This document shows positions 44,159 through 52,097 of a DNA stretch of 64,000 nucleotides, piece by piece (the first letter of the stretch is position 1; every line of letters starts with the position of its first letter). The translations under genes and the position numbers were made by a program. The DNA comes from JACCZX01 sp038216465. Lineage in GTDB: Bacteria; Pseudomonadota; Gammaproteobacteria; Burkholderiales; Burkholderiaceae_F. Below the pieces are notes generated by a model. That model did not search any database. It was given only the letters and a program-made list of their open reading frames with translations, and was not told the origin of the DNA. Location of the stretch: NCBI GenBank assembly GCA_038216465.1, contig JBBQQC010000002.1, positions 124,001 through 188,000 on the forward strand, in the 5' to 3' direction.

Positions 44159-45664
44159 ATGAGTATCGAGAAATACATCTGGCGCGGCCAGCCGCTTCGA
44201 ATCGCCACCGCGCTACTGGCGGTCGCGATCAGCGGACCCGTTCTGGCGTCCAGCCATCGCGAAGCACCCTTCATCAGCAATCAGCCCAGCGTCGACGGAA
44301 CCGACCTGTACATGTTTCGCAGTTATGAGACCGGGCGGCAATCCTTCGTCACCGTCATCGCCAACTACATCCCGTTCCAGGACCCGCAGGGCGGCCCGAA
44401 CTTTTTCGCCTTCAATCAGGACGCGTTGTATGAAATCCATTTCGACAACAACGGCGACGGTAAAGAAGACCTGACATTCCAGTTTCGATTTACGAATACG
44501 TCGAAGGGCGCATCGCTGCCCGTAGGTGGCCAGAATGTGCGCATTCCGCTGATCTATTCGGGACCGGTGGCGGGTGTCAATCCGGCAACATTGAACCGAC
44601 GCGAAACGTATGCGGTTGAAGTCGTGCGCGGTGATCGTCGCAGCGGAACGCGCAGCGGACGCGTGACCAACGCTGCCGGCGGCGCCAACGTTTTCGACAA
44701 GCCGCTTGATTACGTCGGCGAAAAAACTCTGGGTGCTCCTGCGGCCTATGACGCATACGCTGCTGCATACACGTACGACATCGCGATTCCGGGATGCGCC
44801 ACCAATGGCCGCATGTTTGTGGGCCAGCGCAAGGAACCGTTCTTCATCGCGGTCGGCGATATCTTTGATCTTTTCAACTACGACCCGCTCGGCTCACAGA
44901 CCGGCAAGAACAACGACCTGGAGCAGAAGAACGTCAGCAGCATCGCGCTCGAGCTGCCGATCGCCTGCCTGGTCGCAAGCGATCCGGTCATCGGTGCGTT
45001 CACGACGGCCAGCCTGCGCCAAGGGCGGCTGCTCGATCCTTCGCCCGGCACGTCGATCAATGGTGTCGTTCGAAGCGGCGGTGCATGGACGCAGGTTTCG
45101 CGCGTCGGTATGCCGCTGGTCAACGAAGTCGTGATCGGCCTTGACGACAAGGACAAATTCAACGCATCGAAGCCGAGAAACGACGCGCAGTTTCTGCAGT
45201 ACGTGACCAATCCGACCGTGCCTGCACTGGTGCAGAGCTTGTTCCCCGGAGTCACGGCGCCAACGAACTTTCCGCGCACCGACCTGGTTGCCGCGTTCTT
45301 GACCGGGCTTGCCGGAGTTAATCGGCCGGCCAATGTGGTGCCTTCAGAAATGCTGCGACTCAATACGTCGACGCCTGCCACGCCATTGGCGACGCAGAGT
45401 CCGCTCGGAGTCGCAGGCATGGATGCGGCCGGGTTCCCGAACGGCCGGCGGCCGGGCGACGACGTCGTGGACCTCACGCTGCGCGTTGCGATGGGGGCGC
45501 TGTGCGTGCTGACCGGACCGGGCGACACGCTGGGTGTTGGCTGCAACGCCGCCGCCGCTCCGTCAGGCGCAATGCCGTTTACTGATGGCGTGCGCCGCGA
45601 CGCAACCAACTTCCGGCCCGCGTTCCCGTACTTCAACACGCCGATCCCCGGCTCGTTTAATTAG
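44159..45664 (+). CDS. DUF4331 secreted protein
   Basis: 501 residues. A Sec signal peptide covers about residues 1-31 (IATALLAVAISGPVLA then SSHREAP). The mature protein starts with SHREAPFISNQPSVDGTDLYMFRSYE, the DUF4331 hallmark, and later has FDNNGDGKEDLTFQF. Function unknown for the family; it is periplasmic or exported. ATG 44159 has GGAG six bases upstream. A TTG at 44093 with AAGGAG would extend it awkwardly ahead of the signal. The small lipoprotein gene follows 8 bases later. Confidence 0.85.
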   Translation: MSIEKYIWRGQPLRIATALLAVAISGPVLASSHREAPFISNQPSVDGTDLYMFRSYETGRQSFVTVIANYIPFQDPQGGPNFFAFNQDALYEIHFDNNGDGKEDLTFQFRFTNTSKGASLPVGGQNVRIPLIYSGPVAGVNPATLNRRETYAVEVVRGDRRSGTRSGRVTNAAGGANVFDKPLDYVGEKTLGAPAAYDAYAAAYTYDIAIPGCATNGRMFVGQRKEPFFIAVGDIFDLFNYDPLGSQTGKNNDLEQKNVSSIALELPIACLVASDPVIGAFTTASLRQGRLLDPSPGTSINGVVRSGGAWTQVSRVGMPLVNEVVIGLDDKDKFNASKPRNDAQFLQYVTNPTVPALVQSLFPGVTAPTNFPRTDLVAAFLTGLAGVNRPANVVPSEMLRLNTSTPATPLATQSPLGVAGMDAAGFPNGRRPGDDVVDLTLRVAMGALCVLTGPGDTLGVGCNAAAAPSGAMPFTDGVRRDATNFRPAFPYFNTPIPGSFN

Positions 45665-45672
45665 GAGACGCC

Positions 45673-45939
45673 ATGTTGAACAACAGACAGGTCATCGTTG
45701 CGGCAACGGCCCTTGCGCTGACGATGGCGGTGGCAGCGTGTGGAAGCTCGAACGACGACACCGGTGGGGGTGCCCCACCCGCGCCGCCATCGTCCGAGAT
45801 TCCGCCCAGTGCCGGCACGTCGGCGGCGGCCTTCATCGCGTTCTTGCTGAGCCTTGTCGCCAGCGACACGTCGGAGCCGCTGGCCGTGGGTCCGTTTACC
45901 GCGCCGACGGACGACGTCGCTGAACCGCAGGTTATTTGA
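45673..45939 (+). CDS. Small lipoprotein downstream of DUF4331
   Basis: 88 residues. The lipoprotein signal has lipobox AVAACGSS (Cys about 23). The mature part is short, rich in Pro/Gly/Ser, with one mildly hydrophobic stretch (SAAAFIAFLLSLVAS, about 50-64). AGGAG lies a few bases before the ATG. Cotranscribed with DUF4331 and closed by a strong hairpin. No family recognised. Confidence 0.7.
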   Translation: MLNNRQVIVAATALALTMAVAACGSSNDDTGGGAPPAPPSSEIPPSAGTSAAAFIAFLLSLVASDTSEPLAVGPFTAPTDDVAEPQVI

Positions 45940-45945
45940 TTGGGG

Positions 45946-45976
45946 TTCGCATCGGCGCTGCTAGCGCCGATGCGAA
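45946..45976. terminator. Bidirectional terminator hairpin
   Basis: Perfect 14-base stem TTCGCATCGGCGCT / AGCGCCGATGCGAA with a 3-base loop GCT. It stands in the 48-base gap between two convergent genes and serves both the DUF4331 operon and the ten-gene leftward operon. AATTC and AAAATGG follow on the plus strand; there is no long T-run. Confidence 0.75.
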
Positions 45977-45987
45977 TTCAAAATGGC

Positions 45988-46857
45988 TTAGGCGGGTTGC
46001 GGCGCAGCGCCACCCGACTTCAACCGAGCCGCAATTTCCTTGCGGTAGCGATTCAGATCCTGCACCGATGTAAACGTGCGCTCGAACAGCAGCGACAGGT
46101 TGTGCAGGATGCGCTCAACCACCTTGGTCTCCCATTCCTTGTCGAACTTGATCTGCTTATCAAGCCAGTGCTCGAGCCAATCCGGATCGGGTAGGCGTGA
46201 CTGCACGGTATCGCGCGGGAATAGCGATTGATTCACGTGCAAATTAGTCGGGTGCAGAGCCTTGTCGGTGCGCTTGGCCGACGCCATTAGTACGCCGATC
46301 TTCGCGAACGCGGCGCGCGCTGTGTCGCCGAGCTCGCTGAGCGACTTTTTCATGTAGCGCAGGTAGGCGCCGCCGTGGCGCGCCTCGTCCTGCGACAGCA
46401 GCTTGTAGATTGCCTTGATGACGGGCTCGGTGTGCCATTCCGAGGCTCGCCGGTACCAGTGGTTCAGCCGCACTTCGCCGCAGAAATGCATCATCAGTGT
46501 TTCGAGACGCGGCGCCGGATCGAATTCGAATCGCACCTCGTGCAGTTCTTTTTCACTCGGAACCAGGTCGGACCGGAAGCGGCGCAGATATTCCATCAGC
46601 ACCAGCGCGTGCTTCTGTTCCTCGAAGAACCAGACTGACATGAACGCGGAAAAATCGGAGTCGCCGCGGTTATCGCGCAGGAACATTTCGGTGGCCGGCA
46701 GCGCCGACCACTCGGTGATCGCGTTCATCTTGATCGTCTGCGCTTGCTCCTCGGACAGCTTGCTGGGGTCGAAGTCATTCCATGGAACGTCAGTTTCCAG
46801 GTTCCAGCGAACCGACTCGAGCGATCTGAAAATGTCGGGATAAAGCAATGGCGCCAT
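45988..46857 (-). CDS. Ferritin-like di-iron protein, acyl-ACP desaturase-like
   Basis: 289 residues. All positions expected of a desaturase-type di-iron site are present: Glu49 (or Glu57), E80-x-x-H83 in FFEEQKHAL, Glu128 in CGEVRLN, and E158-x-x-H161 in SQDEARHGG, with spacings close to the plant acyl-ACP desaturases. No membrane segment. It may oxidise or desaturate a fatty acyl group, which fits the CFA-type methyltransferase, FAD oxidoreductase and DUF1365 genes upstream in the operon. Last gene of the unit, 10 bases after the NTF2-like gene. Confidence 0.78.
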   Translation of the reverse strand: MAPLLYPDIFRSLESVRWNLETDVPWNDFDPSKLSEEQAQTIKMNAITEWSALPATEMFLRDNRGDSDFSAFMSVWFFEEQKHALVLMEYLRRFRSDLVPSEKELHEVRFEFDPAPRLETLMMHFCGEVRLNHWYRRASEWHTEPVIKAIYKLLSQDEARHGGAYLRYMKKSLSELGDTARAAFAKIGVLMASAKRTDKALHPTNLHVNQSLFPRDTVQSRLPDPDWLEHWLDKQIKFDKEWETKVVERILHNLSLLFERTFTSVQDLNRYRKEIAARLKSGGAAPQPA

Positions 46858-46867
46858 CGCTTCCTTT

Positions 46868-47350
46868 CTACTTCGCAGCCTGCCGCTTCAACCATCGCAT
46901 CAGGGCCCCGATGATAGGCAGCTTCTCGTATAACTCCTCGGCGGCATCCCAATAATCGCGGTGATACATCACCCGCCCGTCGGCTGCAAATCGGATATGA
47001 CTGACGGCGTGGATCACCTGCTCGTCCTGCCGCCAACGCTTCATCTTGAAGCCGAAATCCCAGGCGAGGAACGCATCATCGCCTTGGCAAACGGCGTGCG
47101 TAACGCCAAAGCTTGGCACTTCGACCTGATTGGCGATATGTGCAAATACGCGGCGAATTTCGGCGATTCCGCGGACATCGTTAAACGGATCCTTGAATCT
47201 GGCTTCCGGCGTGTATATCTGCACGATCTGCTGCAGCGAGTCGAGCGACAGGTTTTCGAAGAACTGCTGCACGCGCAGCACGCGCGGGTCAATCGCATCG
47301 TCCGGCCCCACGCTCGCAGCCGGCGCAACGCTGGCTTCCAAGGTGACCAT
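46868..47350 (-). CDS. NTF2-like/SnoaL-fold protein
   Basis: 160 residues with a SnoaL-type cone fold: VQQFFENLSLDSLQQIVQIYTPEARFKDPFNDVRGIAEIRRVFAH, then HRDYWDAAEELYEKLPIIGALMRWLKRQ at the end. Proteins of this type accompany CFA-related operons in proteobacteria and may bind a lipid or act as small isomerases. ATG 47350 (MVTLEASV) lies 1 base after the SDR stop. No catalytic residues could be assigned. Confidence 0.78.
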   Translation of the reverse strand: MVTLEASVAPAASVGPDDAIDPRVLRVQQFFENLSLDSLQQIVQIYTPEARFKDPFNDVRGIAEIRRVFAHIANQVEVPSFGVTHAVCQGDDAFLAWDFGFKMKRWRQDEQVIHAVSHIRFAADGRVMYHRDYWDAAEELYEKLPIIGALMRWLKRQAAK

Positions 47351-47351
47351 C

Positions 47352-48122
47352 CTAGCCTCCGGTAAATCGGCGCACCGCCGCAAAGTAGGCAGGATAGGGC
47401 AGATGGCGCAACAACCGCAGCCAGCGGGTAAAGCGCTTCGGATAGTGAATTTCGAACTCGCCGGCGGCGATGCCGGCGAGGGTGGCGCGCGCGGCCTGAT
47501 CGGCCGCCATCAGCGCCGGCATCTTGAAGTCGTTCTTTTGCGTCAATGGCGTGTCGACGAAGCCCGGGTTGACCAGGTAAACGCCGATGCCGCGCGGCTG
47601 CAGGTCGAGATACAACGACTCGGCGAGGTTAATCAACGCCGCCTTGGTCGGGCCGTAAATCAGTGCTTTCGGCAGGCCGCGGTAGCCGGCAACCGACGCC
47701 ACGATCGCCAGCCCGCCGGCCCGCTGCGCCAACAGCAGCGGCAGCACCGGATCGAGGCAGTTGAGCACGCCCTCGACATTCACCTGCAACAGCTTTTTCG
47801 CGCGCGCCAGGTCGAAATCGTCGGCGCGCATTTCGATGTGCGTGCCGGCGACGATCAGCACCAGATCGATGCCGCCCCACGCCGCGCTGATCGTTCCGGC
47901 CGCCGCGCGTACCGCGGTCACGTCCGTGACGTCGAGCGCGGCAACGATCGCCGTGCTGTCTTTCGCAATCGCATTAAGCAGGTCGGTGGAGCGTGCCGAC
48001 AATGCCACCCGCGCACCCAGCCTGATCAGCTCGCGTCCGAGTTCGGCACCGATGCCGTACGACGCGCCGATCACCCACACGCGGCGGCCGCTCCAGTTTT
48101 CGATTTTCGGGTTCAGCGCCAT
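47352..48122 (-). CDS. SDR family oxidoreductase
   Basis: 256 residues. GASYGIGAELGREL (NAD(P) binding, about 19-32), DVTDV, VAGTH instead of the usual NAG, catalytic YGPTK. A basic C-terminal region (YPKRFTRWLRLLRHLPYPAYFAAV) resembles SDRs acting on lipid substrates. It starts 3 bases after the MFS stop and is followed 1 base later by the NTF2-like gene. Substrate unknown. Confidence 0.84.
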   Translation of the reverse strand: MALNPKIENWSGRRVWVIGASYGIGAELGRELIRLGARVALSARSTDLLNAIAKDSTAIVAALDVTDVTAVRAAAGTISAAWGGIDLVLIVAGTHIEMRADDFDLARAKKLLQVNVEGVLNCLDPVLPLLLAQRAGGLAIVASVAGYRGLPKALIYGPTKAALINLAESLYLDLQPRGIGVYLVNPGFVDTPLTQKNDFKMPALMAADQAARATLAGIAAGEFEIHYPKRFTRWLRLLRHLPYPAYFAAVRRFTGG

Positions 48123-48125
48123 CGT

Positions 48126-49418
48126 TCAGAATTTGTGGGTTCGCCACGCAGCGAATAAAACTGCGCCGGCGCCGAGTTTGAGCAAGCACGGCAGCACCGC
48201 GTACGCAAACGCGAGCGCATCCAGCGCGGCCGTGTCGCGCACGCCGACACGGTAACCCAGCATCTCCAGTACAGGCAGCGCGATGCCGGCTGCCAGCGCC
48301 AGATTCAGCTTGTTGACCAGATTCCACAGGCCGAAGTACGCACCCTCGCGTGCGCCGGTATGGCCATTGGCGTCTATGACGCGGGCCAGCAGCGCGGGCG
48401 GCAAAGCCAGGTCCGCACCGAGCGCCGCACCGGAGAGCACGCAGATGGCGGCGTACGCCGCGAAGGCTCCGGCGCCGAGCCAGTACGCCCAGACGAACGC
48501 GATGACCGCCAACACGATACCGATCAGCCACACGGCGTGCAGTCTGTAGCGCTGTGCCAGCTTCATCCACAGCGGCATGCTCGCGGCGCCGGCGACGAAG
48601 TACAGCGCTAGAAAAATGCCGGACTGCGGTTCGAGCTGCAATCGGTCGGCAATAAAGAACAGCACCAGCGACGCCGGAATCGCCGCCGCGATGCCGTTGA
48701 CGACGAAAACCGCGAGTAGCCAGCGGAAGCGCCGCGTCACCAGCGGCGCCATCATCGAGCGCCATGGATTCATGGTTTCGACGGTGGCCGACAACGCCGG
48801 GCGCGGCGCAAATCGCACCAGCGCGGTCATCGCCAGGGCCAAGGTCACTGCGAAGACGATGATCAGGCTGCGCGCGCCGAACGCGTACGGAATCACCGCC
48901 GCGAGCACAACACCGGTCAGGCCAGCCCCTTCGCGCCACGCGGTGACACGTGCCCGCCCGGCATCGTCGTGCGCGAGCTCGGCACCCCACGCCTGATACG
49001 CGATAGTCGCCAGCGAGTAGCCGAGGTAGGCGGCGATCAGCGTGGTGACGAGCCACCCGGTCGCGGCCGCGCTGGTCATGTCAGCCGGGGGCAGGAACAT
49101 CAACACGAAGCCGGCCACAAGCGGGCCCAGCGCGAAGCAGATCGGGCGCAGGTAGGAACCGCGCTTCTTGCTAGCGTCAACCCACGCGCCGAGCAATGGA
49201 TCCACGAACGCATCAAGCAGCCGCGCGCCGAGCAGAACAGAACCAATAACCGTCAAGGCTAGCCCGGTCGCTTCGGCATAGAACTTCGGCACCAGGATGT
49301 AGACCGGTAGCGCCATCATCGCGAGCGGCATGCCGAGCAATGCATAGGAGCCGAGGCTACGTGTACCGGCGCCGGTTTCGATGCGCGGCGGCACGTCGAT
49401 AGCGGAAGTGGCGCGCAT
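48126..49418 (-). CDS. MFS transporter, GPH/MelB-like
   Basis: 430 residues, about twelve membrane helices. LLGARLLDAFVDPLLGAWVD matches the conserved Asp-bearing helix of glycoside-pentoside-hexuronide transporters, and YQAWGAELAHDDAGRARVTAWREG is the loop typical of GPH members found beside CFA-type genes. Its cargo here is probably not a sugar; a lipid precursor is possible. It starts 11 bases beyond the repaired stop of the chalcone-isomerase-like gene. Confidence 0.83.
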   Translation of the reverse strand: MRATSAIDVPPRIETGAGTRSLGSYALLGMPLAMMALPVYILVPKFYAEATGLALTVIGSVLLGARLLDAFVDPLLGAWVDASKKRGSYLRPICFALGPLVAGFVLMFLPPADMTSAAATGWLVTTLIAAYLGYSLATIAYQAWGAELAHDDAGRARVTAWREGAGLTGVVLAAVIPYAFGARSLIIVFAVTLALAMTALVRFAPRPALSATVETMNPWRSMMAPLVTRRFRWLLAVFVVNGIAAAIPASLVLFFIADRLQLEPQSGIFLALYFVAGAASMPLWMKLAQRYRLHAVWLIGIVLAVIAFVWAYWLGAGAFAAYAAICVLSGAALGADLALPPALLARVIDANGHTGAREGAYFGLWNLVNKLNLALAAGIALPVLEMLGYRVGVRDTAALDALAFAYAVLPCLLKLGAGAVLFAAWRTHKF

Positions 49419-49429
49419 CGGCGTTTGAC

Positions 49430-49995
49430 TTATGGGGGCGCCACTCGCTGCAGCAATTCGGCGCGCAGCTTAGGCGCGCTGGTTCGGGGGCTGAGCCAGA
49501 TCGAAAAGAACGCACGGCCGAACGCGGGGTTGTCGACCGTGCCAAGCGCATGCGCATCGCAGTAAAAGCGCGTCATGCCGCCCGACAGGTGAACGCCTGT
49601 CAGTGTCTGCCCCGATGCAACGTCGGGAATAACTTCTTCATCTCACGCAGCCACGCCGCCCGTTCTTCTTCGGTGCCGATGCCAAGCTTTTCGATCTCGT
49701 CGCGGCTGCGTTCGGCAATTGCTTTGCCGCTTAGATGGCGCACGTAAGTAATCTCGAGTGCGAAACTGTGCGACGCGAAATGGCCGGCGTCGAAGCTCCG
49801 TTCGGGAACGTACAGTCTCGCGTCATAGACGTTCAGGCCGAACCACTTAAGTGTGCCGTGTCCGGCGAGCCGCGCAGTGCCTAGCTCGCGTGCGATGTAC
49901 GTCGGCACCTCCGCCGCAACCGTCGATGGGTTGAGACTCGGTTGCGCAAGCGCCAACGCGGGCCAGGCGAGGCACCAGACCAGCGCACTACGCAT
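49430..49995 (-). pseudogene. Chalcone-isomerase-like protein, frameshifted
   Basis: The first frame gives 131 residues from ATG 49995: a signal peptide (ALVWCLAWPALALAQ), then LKWFGLNVYDARLYVP, then EMKKLFPTLHRGRH and a stop near 49600. Shifting frame by one base at GGG 49625-49627 restores about 65 residues that continue the fold (DVASGQTLTGVHLSG, TRFYCDAHALGTVDNPAFGRAF, FSIWLSPRT) to a stop at 49430, just before the MFS gene. One C seems lost from a C run (minus strand). It overlaps the CFA gene by 8 bases. This may be a sequencing error or a true mutation. Confidence 0.8.
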
Positions 49996-51232
49996 GGATC
50001 AGCGTGTATTGGACGACGTCGGTGTTTTTGCGTGCGAAAGCTGCTTCGCAGTACGCCAGATAGAACTGCCAGATGCGAACGAAGCGCTCGTCGAAACCCA
50101 GCGCACGTACGTCGGCCAGTCGCGACATGAAGCGCCGACTCCAGGTTGCCAGCGTGCGCGCGTAGTCGCGGCCAAACGCGTGTTCATCGATGACCTTGAG
50201 GCCGGCGCTGGCAGCCTGTGCTTTGAACGCGTTTGGCGATGGCAGCATGCCGCCTGGAAACACATACTGCTGGATGAAGTCGGTGCCAACTCGGTAGCGT
50301 GCAAACAGCTGGTCGGCGATCACGATCGTCTGCACACACGCGCGGCCGCCCGGCGCGAGACAGCGCCGCAGAGCCGCGAAGTAAGACGGCCAGTAAGCCT
50401 CGCCGACGGCTTCGAACATCTCGATCGATGCAATGCCGTCGTAGCATCCGTTTTCGTCGCGGTAGTCCTGCAAGCGCAGATCAGCCGCGACCTGGCTGGA
50501 ATGCAGGCGCGCCGTTCCATAGGCCAGTTGTTCGGGTGACAGCGTCAGCCCGGTGACCTTGTGACCCGCGGCACCTGCCGCCTCCGCAAAGCCGCCCCAC
50601 CCGCAGCCGATTTCGAGCACGCGCGCTGCCGCCGGCAGCGCAAGTTGATCCAGCACGCGCCCGTATTTCGCGTGCTGTCCACGCGCGAGCGCGTCATCGC
50701 TCAACGGCGCGTGCGCGCCGCCGAGTGCGCCACCGAGCCACGCGCTCGAGTACGTCATCGTCGGGTCGAGCCACAGCCCGTAGAACTCGTTGCCGAGATC
50801 GTAGTGCGCGTGGATATTCTTCCTCGCGCGCGCCTTCGTGTTTCGATTCAACAGGTGCCGCAGCCGATACGCGATGCGGCCGATCATCGTGCCGTAGAAC
50901 ACTTTCTCGGCGGCCTCGCGGTTATGGACGAAAAAGCCCAGCAGCTGCGCCAGATCCGAAGTCGTCCAGTCACCGGCGATATACGACTCGGCAAAGCCGA
51001 TATCACCGCTTTTTAGCGCAGCACCGACGACGTTCCAGTTGGCCAGGCGAAGATCGGCGCGCTCTTCGGAGCGCGGGTTGCCGTAGTGCGCGCGTTGACC
51101 GTCGGGAAAGACGATGTCGAGATGGCCGTGCTGCAGTCTCTCCAGCAGGCCAATCGCGAGCTTGCACTGCGCCGGAAAATGCGACGTATCGAGCGCGGCC
51201 GGGTGGCGAAATACGAGGGTGAGCTCGTTCAT
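49988..51232 (-). CDS. cfa: Cyclopropane-fatty-acyl-phospholipid synthase family methyltransferase
   Basis: 414 residues. It methylates or cyclopropanates unsaturated phospholipid acyl chains using SAM. SAM motif VLEIGCGWGGFAEAA (about 200-214); HAHYDLGNEFYGLWLDPTMTYSSAW and the C-terminal FVRIWQFYLAYCEAAF are characteristic of the family. An N-terminal lipid-binding part has FAESYIAGDWTTSDL. In the operon with DUF1365 and an FAD oxidoreductase, a modified lipid other than a simple cyclopropane is possible. Confidence 0.9.
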   Translation of the reverse strand: MNELTLVFRHPAALDTSHFPAQCKLAIGLLERLQHGHLDIVFPDGQRAHYGNPRSEERADLRLANWNVVGAALKSGDIGFAESYIAGDWTTSDLAQLLGFFVHNREAAEKVFYGTMIGRIAYRLRHLLNRNTKARARKNIHAHYDLGNEFYGLWLDPTMTYSSAWLGGALGGAHAPLSDDALARGQHAKYGRVLDQLALPAAARVLEIGCGWGGFAEAAGAAGHKVTGLTLSPEQLAYGTARLHSSQVAADLRLQDYRDENGCYDGIASIEMFEAVGEAYWPSYFAALRRCLAPGGRACVQTIVIADQLFARYRVGTDFIQQYVFPGGMLPSPNAFKAQAASAGLKVIDEHAFGRDYARTLATWSRRFMSRLADVRALGFDERFVRIWQFYLAYCEAAFARKNTDVVQYTLIHA

Positions 51233-51238
51233 TAGGTC

Positions 51239-52027
51239 CTACCGCGTGACATTGACCGCCGGCGGCGCCGGCTTTGATATGAGCGGAACGCGTTTGAGCC
51301 ATAGCCGAAAGGCCTGCCAATGGATGCGCGCGACAACGCCGAAGGCGAACAACGGATAGCGAACCAGTGCACGCATCAGGGTCTTGTTTGTCAACGTAAC
51401 GAGTGCGCCGGACACCGAGGTTTGCAGCAGCGGCCCGACCGCGTCTTCGTAGTCGATACGTCCGATGAAGCGCTTCGGATGTGCGGTAGACGCCTCGCCC
51501 AGCATGAAGCGGAAGCGATAGTGGCCGTCGACCGGATAAAACGGCGAAACGTGAAACACCTTGCGCGCGCAGAGCTCTTCACCCCACACCAGCGGCCGAC
51601 CATCTTGGTGCGCCAGCAGGTAGAAGTGGCGTTCACCGAACGTGTTGTTGACCTCGCAAACGGCGGCGCGCAGGGCGCCGTCGGTACGGTGCGCAAACCA
51701 GAAACTAACCGGATTGAAGACGTAGCCGAACAGGCGCGGAAACGTGTGCAGCCACACTTCGCCGTCTGCGTCGGTGACCCCTTCGAGGCGCAGCAGATCG
51801 TCGAACCAGCTAAGCAGCGGCCGGCCGTCGCCATGATCGGCGTCGTTGACGCTCAAGACTGCCCGCCGATTGAATTTCAGCCAGGAAAATCGCCCCGGCG
51901 TGCGCGCCAGCGACCGCAACGGCAACCGCAGAAACCACGCTGCGTAGGTGAAGCGATTGGTCGCCAAGCGCAGTCGTGCATGGCGAATCTGTCCGAAGCC
52001 GATCTCCGGCCGGTGGTCCGCGCGCAT
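51239..52027 (-). CDS. DUF1365 protein
   Basis: About 262 residues. GQIRHARLRLATNRFTYAAWFLRLPL at the start, FPRLFGYVFNPVSFWFAHR, EVNNTFGERHFYLL and VFHVSPFYPVDGHYRFR are the family's conserved blocks. The biochemical role is unknown; the family regularly sits between an FAD oxidoreductase and a CFA-type synthase, as here. I chose ATG 52027 (MRADHRPEIG) since the longer start at 52114 overlaps the upstream gene by 17 bases. The start is uncertain. Confidence 0.82.
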   Translation of the reverse strand: MRADHRPEIGFGQIRHARLRLATNRFTYAAWFLRLPLRSLARTPGRFSWLKFNRRAVLSVNDADHGDGRPLLSWFDDLLRLEGVTDADGEVWLHTFPRLFGYVFNPVSFWFAHRTDGALRAAVCEVNNTFGERHFYLLAHQDGRPLVWGEELCARKVFHVSPFYPVDGHYRFRFMLGEASTAHPKRFIGRIDYEDAVGPLLQTSVSGALVTLTNKTLMRALVRYPLFAFGVVARIHWQAFRLWLKRVPLISKPAPPAVNVTR

Positions 52028-52097
52028 CAATGAAGCCCTCGTTCCCCTGCTTTTGTTACGGCTCAGTCTAATGAACGGATGCGTGGCGGCACTGAAA

